A stretch of DNA of 64,000 nucleotides from Pandoraea nosoerga (GTDB lineage Bacteria > Pseudomonadota > Gammaproteobacteria > Burkholderiales > Burkholderiaceae): positions 124,001 through 188,000 of the forward strand of contig NZ_CABPSC010000009.1 of NCBI RefSeq assembly GCF_902459585.1. Direction: 5' to 3'. Of the stretch, positions 39,482 through 47,759 are shown one piece after another. The first letter of the stretch is position 1. Every line of letters begins with the position of its first letter. The translations under genes were made by a program, and so were the position numbers. The notes beneath the pieces are model-generated. The model ran no database searches, was not told the origin of the DNA, and saw nothing but the letters and a program-made list of their open reading frames with translations.

Positions 39482-40210
39482 ATGACCACCGAAAACGATC
39501 GCATTCCGATCGCTCAGCCCCGTTGTTCCACATGCTCGCTGGGGCAGTTCTGCCTGCCCGTCGGCATCCCGACGCCCGAGCTGGAACGACTGGATGCGCT
39601 CGTCAACGAACGCCGCCGCCTCAAGAAAGGCGAAGTGCTTTATCACGCCAACGATTCGCTCAATGCCGTCTACGGCATTCGCTTCGGCTCCCTCAAGAGC
39701 TGCGTTACCGCACCTGACGGCCGCGAGCAGGTCGTCGGCTTCCATCTGCAGGGCGAGCTCATCGGGCTGGACGCCGTTGCCGACAGCCACCATCCGAGCA
39801 CGGCCATCGCGCTCGAGGACAGCGAACTGTGCATCGCCCGCTTCGGCGAGCTCGAGACGCTCTCGCGCCAGGTGCCGTCGCTGCAGCGCCAGTTGCATCG
39901 CCTGATGAGCCAGGAAATCCGCAACGAACACCAGCAACTGCTCGCGCTCGGCACCATGCGCGCCGAGGAGCGGCTGGCCGTGTTCCTGCTCAACCTGTCC
40001 GAGCGGCTGGCCGCGCGCGGCTACGCCGCCAACGAATTCGTGCTGCGCATGAGCCGCGAAGAAATCGGCAGCTTCCTCGGCCTCAAGCTCGAGACGGTCA
40101 GCCGTCTTTTCTCGCGTTTTGCGCAGAACGGCATGATCGAAATTCGCCAGCGCCACGTGAAGATCATCGACGCGGCCGCGCTGCGCGAGCTCGCCGGCGT
40201 ACCGTGCTGA
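39482..40210 (+). CDS. fnr: Fnr-type oxygen-sensing transcription regulator
   Basis: A CRP/FNR-family regulator that binds an oxygen-labile [4Fe-4S] cluster and switches genes on or off without oxygen. The 242 residues have three N-terminal cysteines in the Fnr spacing (C15-x2-C18-x5-C24, CSTCSLGQFC) plus the fourth ligand C117 (DSELCIARF), matching E. coli C20, C23, C29 and C122. The cAMP-fold beta-barrel and dimer helix follow. The DNA-binding helix LKLETVSRLFSRF keeps the Glu-x-x-Ser-Arg that reads TTGAT half-sites. It stands alone, divergent from scpB. Confidence 0.94.
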   Translation: MTTENDRIPIAQPRCSTCSLGQFCLPVGIPTPELERLDALVNERRRLKKGEVLYHANDSLNAVYGIRFGSLKSCVTAPDGREQVVGFHLQGELIGLDAVADSHHPSTAIALEDSELCIARFGELETLSRQVPSLQRQLHRLMSQEIRNEHQQLLALGTMRAEERLAVFLLNLSERLAARGYAANEFVLRMSREEIGSFLGLKLETVSRLFSRFAQNGMIEIRQRHVKIIDAAALRELAGVPC

Positions 40211-40577
40211 CGGGCAACCGGGGGCGCCTTCGCCCCCCTTCGCCCCCCCTTCACCGCTCGTCCCATATCCCACACCCCTGCGCCGTCTTCCCCTTTTCCC
40301 CATCCCCACGCCCTCCGGCATCGCCAGACAACGCTTCCCCGCGTTTCGCATAAGCTACCGGCCCGCCCGGGCGCCCGCCTTGCGCCAGATCAAGAGTCGC
40401 GCCGCGTCGCGACGGCGCTCGCCCGCGCGCGACGCGGCCGGAGCAACGTTCGACAAGCCCGGGCAAACGCTCCATAATCGGCGCGTTCGCCGGGTCGACC
40501 GACGCATGCCCCGCTCATCGTCTGCAACGTCGCTCGAACGCACTCCCCGGCGCGTCACACCGACGGAGGCCGCCGTT

Positions 40578-41012
40578 ATGCCCGCAGCCATATACCTGAG
40601 TCCGGAAGACGCCGAGCATGCGTACTACGAAGCAGTGCGCGCCGGCGACACCGATGCGCTGATGGACGTCTGGTCGGAAGACGAGGAGATCGTCTGCATT
40701 CATCCCGCGGGGCCGCGCCACGTCGGTCCGGCGGCGGTGCGCGCCAGTTGGCGGCAAGTGCTGGCCAACGGCGGCCTGCAGGTCGCCGTCAGCCATCTGC
40801 AGGTGGCCCACAATCCGCTTTGCGCCGTGCACAACGTGCTCGAGCAGATCCTGGTCGAGTCCCATCCCGAGGCGCGCTACGCGTTCGTGCTCGCAACGAA
40901 CGTCTATCTCAAGGAAGCGGACGGCTGGCGGCTCGTCCTGCACCACGCCAGTCCCGCCATCGGCCACGAAGACAGCAGCACGCAGGCCTCGCGCGCGCAC
41001 CGGCTGCATTGA
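40578..41012 (+). CDS. SnoaL/NTF2-like domain protein
   Basis: A 144-residue small alpha+beta barrel protein of the SnoaL/DUF4440 type. GGAGG lies 8 bases before ATG 40578; in-frame sequence back to 40380 is basic and not conserved-looking. The fold signature is clear: SPEDAEHAYYEAVRAGDTDALMDVW, then EIVCIHPAGPRHVGPAAVRASW and the closing strand DGWRLVLHHASPA. Such proteins may be enzymes or binding modules; no catalytic residues decide this. No gene is seen in 40211-40577, which holds a short ccttcgcccc repeat just after fnr. Confidence 0.8.
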   Translation: MPAAIYLSPEDAEHAYYEAVRAGDTDALMDVWSEDEEIVCIHPAGPRHVGPAAVRASWRQVLANGGLQVAVSHLQVAHNPLCAVHNVLEQILVESHPEARYAFVLATNVYLKEADGWRLVLHHASPAIGHEDSSTQASRAHRLH

Positions 41013-41077
41013 AAAGGCGCCGCCGGCGCCGCGCTCGGCGTGTGCGGCATCCCGTGCCCCGGCCCTCGCCGGCGAGT

Positions 41078-42025
41078 TCATACGCCGGCCGCACCGTGCG
41101 CCGCGCTGTGGCCACCGTCCCCGTTTTCGACATCCCAGTACGGGACCGGGCCGAACCGCGCCTGCAGGAATTCGATCAACGCGTGCGTCTTGGGCGGCAC
41201 GAACGCCCGGCTCGGGTAGACGGCCCAGATCGCCACTTCCTCGGCCAGCGGATAGGCCGGCAGCACCGGCACCAGCTCGCCTCGCTTCAGATGCACGCCG
41301 ACGTCCCACGTCGACTTCAGCGCAATGCCGAGCCCGGCCAGCACGGCGTCGCGCAGCACCTCGCCGTTGTCGGACGCGAGCCGCCCGTTCACGCGCACGC
41401 TGAGCGCGCCGCCGGGCGTCACGAAGCGCCAGTCGCGCTGCTCCCCCAGAATCAGGCAATCATGCGCGGCGAGATCGCCCGGATGCCTGGGCACGCCGCG
41501 CGCGGCCAGATAGGCGGGAGACGCACACAACGTCCGGCGATTGGGCGCCAGTTTGCGCGCGACGAGTGACGAATCTCGCAACGCCCCCACCCGAATCGCC
41601 AGATCCACGCCTTCCTCGATCAGATCGACGACCCGGTCCGTGAGCCGGAAATCGAGCGATATGCCGGGGTACTGCGCCAGGAACACGGGCAGTGCGGGCG
41701 AGACGTGCTGGCGTCCGAACGAGGACGAACACGATACGCGAAGGCGCCCCTGCGGCGCCGCGTACCCCTGCCCCACGCTGGCGAGCGCCTGCGCTTGCGC
41801 GGCAAGCAGTACCTGCGCATGTGACAGAAACTGCTCGCCTTCCTGCGTCAGTGCAACGCGGCGCGTTGTTCTGTGCAACAGACGCGCGCCCAGCACACTT
41901 TCGAGCTGCGCCAGGCGTGTACTGGCGCTCGCCGGCGACAGTCCGCGCTCGCGCCCGGCCGCCGATACGTTACCCAGCGCCGCTACGCGAACGAACAATG
42001 CGACCGCGTCGAGGTCCAATGCCAT
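41078..42025 (-). CDS. LysR-family regulator divergent from an oxidoreductase
   Basis: A 315-residue LysR-type regulator. The wHTH occupies about 4-62 (LDAVALFVRVAALGNVSAAGRE... ASTRLAQLESVLGARLLHRTTR) and the effector fold contains DRVVDLIEEGVDLAIRVGALRDSSLVARKL. It resembles the LysR gene at 5552 in subgroup but is a different gene. Divergent from the oxidoreductase at 42173 with an AT-rich 147-bp gap, so it likely controls that gene. Inducer unknown. Confidence 0.9.
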   Translation of the reverse strand: MALDLDAVALFVRVAALGNVSAAGRERGLSPASASTRLAQLESVLGARLLHRTTRRVALTQEGEQFLSHAQVLLAAQAQALASVGQGYAAPQGRLRVSCSSSFGRQHVSPALPVFLAQYPGISLDFRLTDRVVDLIEEGVDLAIRVGALRDSSLVARKLAPNRRTLCASPAYLAARGVPRHPGDLAAHDCLILGEQRDWRFVTPGGALSVRVNGRLASDNGEVLRDAVLAGLGIALKSTWDVGVHLKRGELVPVLPAYPLAEEVAIWAVYPSRAFVPPKTHALIEFLQARFGPVPYWDVENGDGGHSAAHGAAGV

Positions 42026-42172
42026 TTGATGGATATTCCAAAAAATCTTTTCGTCATTATGCGGATTATCAAATCAATCGACCAGCCGTAATCTTGCCCG
42101 ACTCCATTGCGAGCCTCGCAGGCGTCGCCAACGCATCCCCCGGCGGCGCCTATCATCAACAGGAGAAAACCG

Positions 42173-43189
42173 ATGAAAGCCGTAGGACTGACCCGATATC
42201 TGCCCATCGACGACCCCAGGTCGCTCGAGGACATCGAATTACCGACGCCGACACCCGCCGGGCACGACCTGCTGGTGAAGGTCGAAGCCATTTCCGTGAA
42301 CCCCGTCGACACGAAGGTGCGTGCGCCCAAGGACAAGGTCGAGGACACGCCGCGCGTACTCGGCTGGGACGCGGCCGGCACCGTCGCCGCCGTCGGACCG
42401 GACGTCAAACTGTTCCAGGTCGGCGATCCGGTCTACTACGCGGGCAGCATTACGCGGCCGGGCACGAACAGCGAATTCCATCTGGTGGACGAGCGCATCG
42501 TCGGCCACATGCCGACGTCGCTCGACTTCGTGAACGCCGCCGCCCTGCCGCTCACGACGATCACCGCGTGGGAAGCCCTGTTCGACCGCCTCGGCATCGC
42601 GCCGGACGGCGCCGATCAAGGCAAGTCGATTCTGATCATCGGCGGTGCGGGCGGCGTGGGCTCCATCGCCATCCAACTCGCGCGGCGTCTCGCGCAGCTG
42701 ACGATCGTGGCCACGGCGTCACGGCCGGAATCGAGCGACTGGTGCCGTCAGCTCGGCGCGCAGCACGTCGTCGATCACACGCAGGACATTCCTGCGCAAC
42801 TGCTCGCGCTCGGTCTGCCGCAAGTGGACTACGTGCTGTGCCTGAACGACACCGATTCGCACTTCCCGGCAATGGCGCAGGCCGTCGCCCCGCAGGGCAA
42901 GATCTGCTCGATCGTGGAGAACGCCGGCCCGCTCGAGGTCGGCCTGCTCAAGAGCAAGAGTGCCACGTTCGTCTGGGAATTCATGTTCACGCGAGCGATG
43001 TACGAGACGCCTGACATGATCGCGCAGCACAAGCTGCTCACCGAGGTGGCACGGCTGATCGACGCGGGCACGCTGCGCACGACCCTGGGCGAAGTGATCG
43101 GCCCGATCAATGCCGTGAACCTGCGCCGCGCACACGCGCAGCTCGAAGGCGGCCGCACCATCGGCAAGCTCGTCCTGGCGGGATTCTGA
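42173..43189 (+). CDS. Zinc-type alcohol dehydrogenase-like / quinone oxidoreductase family protein
   Basis: A medium-chain dehydrogenase/reductase. The 338 residues (ATG 42173, AGGAG upstream) have the GroES-like N-terminal domain (KVEAISVNPVDTKVRAP, then VLGWDAAGTVAAVGPDV). The nucleotide-binding Rossmann motif is IIGGAGGVGSIAIQLARRL at about 162-180. The catalytic zinc ligands of alcohol dehydrogenases are absent, so it is probably an NAD(P)H-dependent quinone or enone reductase of the zinc-independent group. Divergent from a LysR regulator; followed by a strong hairpin. Confidence 0.9.
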   Translation: MKAVGLTRYLPIDDPRSLEDIELPTPTPAGHDLLVKVEAISVNPVDTKVRAPKDKVEDTPRVLGWDAAGTVAAVGPDVKLFQVGDPVYYAGSITRPGTNSEFHLVDERIVGHMPTSLDFVNAAALPLTTITAWEALFDRLGIAPDGADQGKSILIIGGAGGVGSIAIQLARRLAQLTIVATASRPESSDWCRQLGAQHVVDHTQDIPAQLLALGLPQVDYVLCLNDTDSHFPAMAQAVAPQGKICSIVENAGPLEVGLLKSKSATFVWEFMFTRAMYETPDMIAQHKLLTEVARLIDAGTLRTTLGEVIGPINAVNLRRAHAQLEGGRTIGKLVLAGF

Positions 43190-43224
43190 CTGACGAGAAG
43201 CGCGACCGACGCCCGATAGCGCAA

Positions 43225-43260
43225 CGGCGCTTGCCCGTCAAAGGCAAGCGCCGCTTTCTT
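43225..43260 (+). terminator. Terminator of the oxidoreductase gene
   Basis: Perfect 11-bp arms cggcgcttgcc and ggcaagcgccg, a 7-nt loop, then ctttctt. It lies 36 bp after the stop. Confidence 0.8.
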
Positions 43261-43409
43261 ATGCGCCTCATGCTCTCTCGGGCTCTCCCAGACTCTCCCG
43301 AATTCTCGCCTGCGCGCTAGCGCCCGGCCGGGCGCAATTCGCTACGAGACGAACACCGCACGTCGATCGGCCGGCGGCCGGAGGGCCCGCACCCGCGAGC
43401 CAGCCCCTC

Positions 43410-44249
43410 CTACTTCGCCGCGCGCGCCGTGCCCTCCGGCACGGCCAGCGCATCGGCCGGGTGAATGATCTCGCCGCCCAACGCGCTCACGCCCGCGAGC
43501 AGCCGCTCGAACGCCGCGCCGACCAGCGCGGAATCGCCCTTGACGCCCAGATCGATGTGACGTCGCGCGTACACGCCGCCGCGCTGCGCATCGCCCACGC
43601 TGGGCAAGCTGAACACCTTCACCCCCGCATATTCGGCTTCGATGGTTTCCATGAGCGGCGTGAGCGTCGATTCCGCCAGCCCGAAGACGAGCACCGAGCG
43701 TTCCGCGTGCTGCGTGAGGTGATGCAGGTCGGCGTAGTACGTGTCGAGCACCCAGGCCATCATCGGCCATGCCATGACCGGGAAGCCGGGCATGAAGTGA
43801 TGGTGATCGATCGAGAAGCCCGGAATCTTGTTGTACGGATTGGGCAGGATCCGCGCCCCGACCGGGAACTCTCCCATCTTCAGGCGATGCCGGTTGTCGG
43901 GCTGGCTCATGTCGGCGCGCCCGTCGGGGCTCGTGTCGGCAATGCGTTCCATGATGAGCGCCTCGGCTTCGGGCGTGAGCACGAGCGGAACGTTGAGCGC
44001 CGCGGCCGCGCACTGGCGGGTGTGATCGTCGGGTGTGGCGCCGATGCCGCCGGTCACGAACACGATGTCCTCGCTCGCGAACGTGCGGCGCAGCGTGGCG
44101 GTAATGCGCGCCGGGTCGTCGCCGACGTACTCGGCCCAGCCGAGCTGCATGCCGCGCTCGGTGAGCAGTTCGATGATCTTGGGCAGATGTTTGTCCTGGC
44201 GACGTCCGGAGAGGATTTCGTCGCCGATGATGATGATGCCGACCGCCAT
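43410..44249 (-). CDS. CinA/MoaB-type molybdopterin-binding domain protein
   Basis: A 279-residue protein with the MoCF_BD fold seen in the N-terminal half of CinA (competence/damage-inducible protein A). Visible are IIIIGDEILSGRRQDKH at the start and FVTGGIGATPDDHTRQC, the phosphate/molybdopterin-like binding loop. The C-terminal NMN amidohydrolase domain of full CinA is missing, so it is a stand-alone domain, possibly an ADP-ribose pyrophosphatase-like enzyme. AAGGAAG precedes the ATG. The exact activity cannot be assigned. Confidence 0.85.
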   Translation of the reverse strand: MAVGIIIIGDEILSGRRQDKHLPKIIELLTERGMQLGWAEYVGDDPARITATLRRTFASEDIVFVTGGIGATPDDHTRQCAAAALNVPLVLTPEAEALIMERIADTSPDGRADMSQPDNRHRLKMGEFPVGARILPNPYNKIPGFSIDHHHFMPGFPVMAWPMMAWVLDTYYADLHHLTQHAERSVLVFGLAESTLTPLMETIEAEYAGVKVFSLPSVGDAQRGGVYARRHIDLGVKGDSALVGAAFERLLAGVSALGGEIIHPADALAVPEGTARAAK

Positions 44250-44396
44250 GATGCTTCCTTTATCTGTCGTCAGGGGGCTGGGAGGGACTTGCCGGTTGTG
44301 CGCGTCATGCCGTCGTGCGGGTCATGCCGACTACCGCCGTGCGGCGCGGCCCGATAGCCGGAATGACCGGGCCGCGATTCGACGATTGTGCCACTT

Positions 44397-45338
44397 TCAC
44401 GACGAACCGTTGGGTGACCCATGCGACCCATGCGGGCCGGAGGCAGACGATGCGGGCGGCAGGTCCTCCGTCTCGGGCAGCGGTGTGCCCGCCATCGGCA
44501 GGACCGTCGCGCCGAGCGTCGGCTCGTGCCGCGCCGCGGCCTCCTCCTCGAGCCGCAGCCGCGACAAGGCGCGCAGACAATAGTGGGCGAACCACAGCGC
44601 CGAGAACACGAAGATCACCACGTAGAGCCAGATCGCCAGCAGCGCGATGACGGGAAACAGCACGATCATGATGACCGAGGATACCCACAGCAGCGTCGGT
44701 AGCGAGCCGAGCAGCCCCGTCGCAACGCCGATCACGAGCAGCGGCAAACGGCGTTCGCGCACGATGCGGCGCCGCTCCTCCGGGCTCGCGTGAAAAGCAA
44801 GTGCATCGTAGGTCATCACGCGATACGTGAGCCAGCCCCACAGCAGCGGCGGCACGATCGCGAAGAACGGCGGCACGAGCCACAGCGGCAGCGTCAGCAG
44901 CGCTGCGACGAGAAAAACCGCCGTCGCGCCGAGCGACTGCCCGAGGCTGCCCCAGAACGAGCCGCCGCGCCGGGCTTCGAGATGGATGAAGTGACGGCGC
45001 GACAGATGCCGCAGCACCGCGGGCATGGACCAGCCGGCAATGAGCAGCAGCGCCGTCACGACGATCAACGGCACGAGCAGCGCCACGAGAATGAACGGTG
45101 CGAGCGCCATGCGCACGCTGTCCACGCCGAAGTAGTTGAAGAAGCGGTAGATCCACTGCGTGAACGACCACTGCTCGAGCCACACGCGCAGAAAGTCGGT
45201 AAACGGCTCCCAGCCGAACCAGATCACGGCGCCCCACACGAGGCCCGAGACGACGAACGGCATGGCGGTAAGCCACAGCATGCGCGGGTGCAACAGACTC
45301 ACGAGCGCGCGGCCAAGCGCGCGAAGCATATCGTTCAT
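44397..45338 (-). CDS. EI24 / CysZ-like integral membrane protein
   Basis: A 313-residue membrane protein of the EI24 family (related to CysZ sulfate permease). The start is ATG 45338 (MNDMLRALGRALVSLLHPRM). Five to six hydrophobic segments are visible (about 20-42, 75-105, 135-165, 200-222, 225-255). A hydrophilic Pro/Ser/Gly-rich tail follows. Its ATG overlaps the desaturase stop in ATGA, so translation is coupled to that gene. A sulfate link is possible but unsupported here. Confidence 0.85.
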   Translation of the reverse strand: MNDMLRALGRALVSLLHPRMLWLTAMPFVVSGLVWGAVIWFGWEPFTDFLRVWLEQWSFTQWIYRFFNYFGVDSVRMALAPFILVALLVPLIVVTALLLIAGWSMPAVLRHLSRRHFIHLEARRGGSFWGSLGQSLGATAVFLVAALLTLPLWLVPPFFAIVPPLLWGWLTYRVMTYDALAFHASPEERRRIVRERRLPLLVIGVATGLLGSLPTLLWVSSVIMIVLFPVIALLAIWLYVVIFVFSALWFAHYCLRALSRLRLEEEAAARHEPTLGATVLPMAGTPLPETEDLPPASSASGPHGSHGSPNGSS

Positions 45339-46372
45339 GCAGATTCGGTACGGTCGGTGCGGGTCGCGGAATCGGCGCCGGGGCCGGCGGCCGGGCGCGG
45401 GCGAAGGCTCGCCCAAAGGCGTTGCAGGCCGAGCCACTGTTGGGCCCAGAAGCCCTCGCCGTAGTCGACCAGCCGGCCCGCGGGCGGCGGCAACTGATCG
45501 CGAATGCCGGTGGCGACGCCCGCGCGCGAAAAGTCGGCGGTGCCCAACGCCATGTCCCACCACGGGAACAGCACGCCGAAGTTGCAGCCGCGATGGCGCC
45601 CCTCGTGGCCGACGCCGATCGCATGATGCCGGCGGTGGAACGCCGGGCTCACGAGCAAACGCTCGCCGAGCCGGCCGAAGCGCAGGCGCGTGTTGGTGTG
45701 CTGCAGGCTCTGCAGCCAGTCCGACACCGCCACGAGCAGCACGAACTGCACCGGGCTCACCCCGATCACGATGGCAATGACGGCAAAGAAGGCCGCCTTG
45801 ATCAGATCGTCGAGCAGGTGGTTGCGGTTATCGGTCCAGAACGACATCTGGCGCTGGCTGTGATGCACGGCATGCAGCGCCCACCACCATCGGAACGTGT
45901 GGCTCCAGCGGTGATACCAGTAGCCGGCGAAATCGAGCACCAGCAGATAGACGAGGAAGCTCACCAGCGCATGATCGGTCACGCCCGGCCAGAGATCCTC
46001 CAGATTGACGTTGACGAAGCCGGCGAGCCGCAGCCACGCCTGCAGAGCGTCGAAGAGCGGGCGCAACACGAAGAAGAACACCAGATTGAACAGCCCGAGC
46101 CGATGCACCAGCGTGTAAATCACGTCTACGCGCACGGCACGTCGCTCGCGCCACCGCTCGGCCGGCGCGAGCCACTCGAGCGGGCGCAGCAGCGCGAGCA
46201 TCAGCACGATCTGGAGCACGCCGATCAGGAAGAACTGGACGGCGTCGAAGGCATCGTCGGCAAGCGACATCAGCCCGGTGGCGTACAGCACGGGCTGCAC
46301 GATGCGGGTGTAGATCTCGGTCTGCGCCGCCGAAAAAGCGGCGTAAAAACCGTCGACCAGCGAATCGAACAT
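45335..46372 (-). CDS. Sterol desaturase / fatty acid hydroxylase family protein
   Basis: A membrane di-iron enzyme of the fatty acid hydroxylase superfamily. The 345 residues (ATG 46372; a start at 46408 would run through a hairpin) contain about four hydrophobic segments. The three histidine clusters that bind the iron pair are HRWSH, HAVHHSQ and HRRHH. Such proteins oxidise lipids; the substrate in this bacterium is unknown. Coupled to the EI24 gene by a 4-bp overlap, which suggests the two act together at the membrane. Confidence 0.9.
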   Translation of the reverse strand: MFDSLVDGFYAAFSAAQTEIYTRIVQPVLYATGLMSLADDAFDAVQFFLIGVLQIVLMLALLRPLEWLAPAERWRERRAVRVDVIYTLVHRLGLFNLVFFFVLRPLFDALQAWLRLAGFVNVNLEDLWPGVTDHALVSFLVYLLVLDFAGYWYHRWSHTFRWWWALHAVHHSQRQMSFWTDNRNHLLDDLIKAAFFAVIAIVIGVSPVQFVLLVAVSDWLQSLQHTNTRLRFGRLGERLLVSPAFHRRHHAIGVGHEGRHRGCNFGVLFPWWDMALGTADFSRAGVATGIRDQLPPPAGRLVDYGEGFWAQQWLGLQRLWASLRPRPAAGPGADSATRTDRTESA

Positions 46373-46381
46373 GTCACGGGG

Positions 46382-46404
46382 CCGGGCGTCGTGGCGACGC
46401 CCGG
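46382..46404 (-). other. Hairpin between the beta-propeller and desaturase genes
   Basis: Perfect 10-bp arms ccgggcgtcg and cgacgcccgg with a 3-nt loop and no T-tract. It lies just upstream of the desaturase start and 32 bp after the stop of the beta-propeller gene. Confidence 0.55.
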
Positions 46405-46435
46405 TCAATAGCGCACGGGCGGCAATGCCCCGATG

Positions 46436-47434
46436 TTACAGCACTGGTGCGCGGTCGTAGAAATAGATCCCGTGCGGCGAGCGCCCGACCGCAATGGTGT
46501 TGACGAGCTTGCGTGAGGCCAGGTCGATGATGCCGACCTTGCGGGCCCAGCGGAACGTCACCCACAGCGTCTTGCGATCGGCCGAGAGCTCCATGTCGTC
46601 CGGGCCCGGCAGCAGCCCGGTGATATTGCCGACGTTGGTGAGCGCGTCCTGATCGATGATGCTGATGGTGCTCGACACGCGGTTGGAGATAAGCACGTGC
46701 TTGCCGTCGGCGAGCGAGCGGAAGTTATGGGCGCCCCTGCCCGTCGGGATCGTCTTCACCACCTTCTGGTTGCGCCAGTCGACCACGGCGGCGTAGTCCG
46801 CGCCTGTCATGCCCACGAGCAGATACTTGTCGCCCGGGGTGAGCCAGACGCCGGCCGGGCTGTCGCCCACCTTCATCTTCCACAGCACCTTCTGCGTGGC
46901 CAGATCGATCGCCGCGATCTCGTTCGATTCCTGCAACGAGATGAACACGAGCCGGCTGTCCTGAGTGAACACCAGGTGGCTTGGCATCTTCTTGAGCGGG
47001 ATGCGCTGGGCAACGCTCAGGTTCTTGCCGTCGTAGCGGTACACGTCCACGCGATCGAGGCGCAGGCCGTTGGCCACGAACCACTTCTTGTCCGGCGAGA
47101 AGCCGATCTGGTACGGGTCTTCGATGTTCTCGATCTTGCGCTGAATCTGGCCCGTCTTCGGGTCCAGGAAAACGAGGTTGTTGCCCACCGAGTTCGCCAC
47201 GATGAGCGACTGGTTGTCCGGCGTCGCCATCAGGTGATGGGGCTCCTTGCCGACCGGGAACGTCTGAATGACCTTCTGTGTGGCCTTGTCGATCAGGCTG
47301 ACGCTCGCGTCGGCCGAATTGAGCACGACGACCACGCCGTCGCTCGCGGCAGGCGTCGCCGCCGCGGCGGGGCCGGCGAGTGCCGCAAGACCGAAGGAAG
47401 CCGCCAGGCCAGCGGCGATCAGAAGTTTGCGCAT
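46436..47434 (-). CDS. Secreted YVTN-family beta-propeller protein
   Basis: A periplasmic or secreted 332-residue protein. A signal peptide (MRKLLIAAGLAASFGLAAL..., probable cleavage after AAA near residue 26) precedes a seven-bladed YVTN/YncE propeller. Repeats such as VVLNSADASVSLIDKATQKV, FPVGKEPHHLMATPDNQSLIVANS and IAVGRSPHGIYFYDRAPVL are visible. Function of the family is mostly unknown; binding or scaffolding in the envelope is inferred. The ribosome site (GAGAGA) is weak. Confidence 0.88.
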   Translation of the reverse strand: MRKLLIAAGLAASFGLAALAGPAAAATPAASDGVVVVLNSADASVSLIDKATQKVIQTFPVGKEPHHLMATPDNQSLIVANSVGNNLVFLDPKTGQIQRKIENIEDPYQIGFSPDKKWFVANGLRLDRVDVYRYDGKNLSVAQRIPLKKMPSHLVFTQDSRLVFISLQESNEIAAIDLATQKVLWKMKVGDSPAGVWLTPGDKYLLVGMTGADYAAVVDWRNQKVVKTIPTGRGAHNFRSLADGKHVLISNRVSSTISIIDQDALTNVGNITGLLPGPDDMELSADRKTLWVTFRWARKVGIIDLASRKLVNTIAVGRSPHGIYFYDRAPVL

Positions 47435-47759
47435 TGCAGAATCTCTCGGGAGAAAAAGAGGGAGAAGCCTGGGTCGGCAGATCGCCAACGGGGCCGCGCA
47501 CGGACCGTCGTCGCACGCACACCGCACCTCGCCGTCGCACAAAAAAGTTTCGCTATTGTAGGCCGGGAACGCCCCGCCAGCGCGCCGCGGCGCCGCCTTT
47601 TTTGATCTGACGAAACACAATTGCAACACTTGTTGACGTCGCGCAAACCCGCCTGCGCTCGGCGTACCAGAATGGCACCCGCCCCCACGGGGAGCGGGCG
47701 CCATCGAGCGTCGAGTCGCCCCGCCGGCGCGCCGCGACGCCCGGCCCGCGCGCCTTGCC

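Noticed and set aside
42026-42172. A specific LysR operator between the regulator and the oxidoreductase
   Set aside because: The gap is AT-rich, but several T-N11-A patterns fit equally well, so no single site can be supported.
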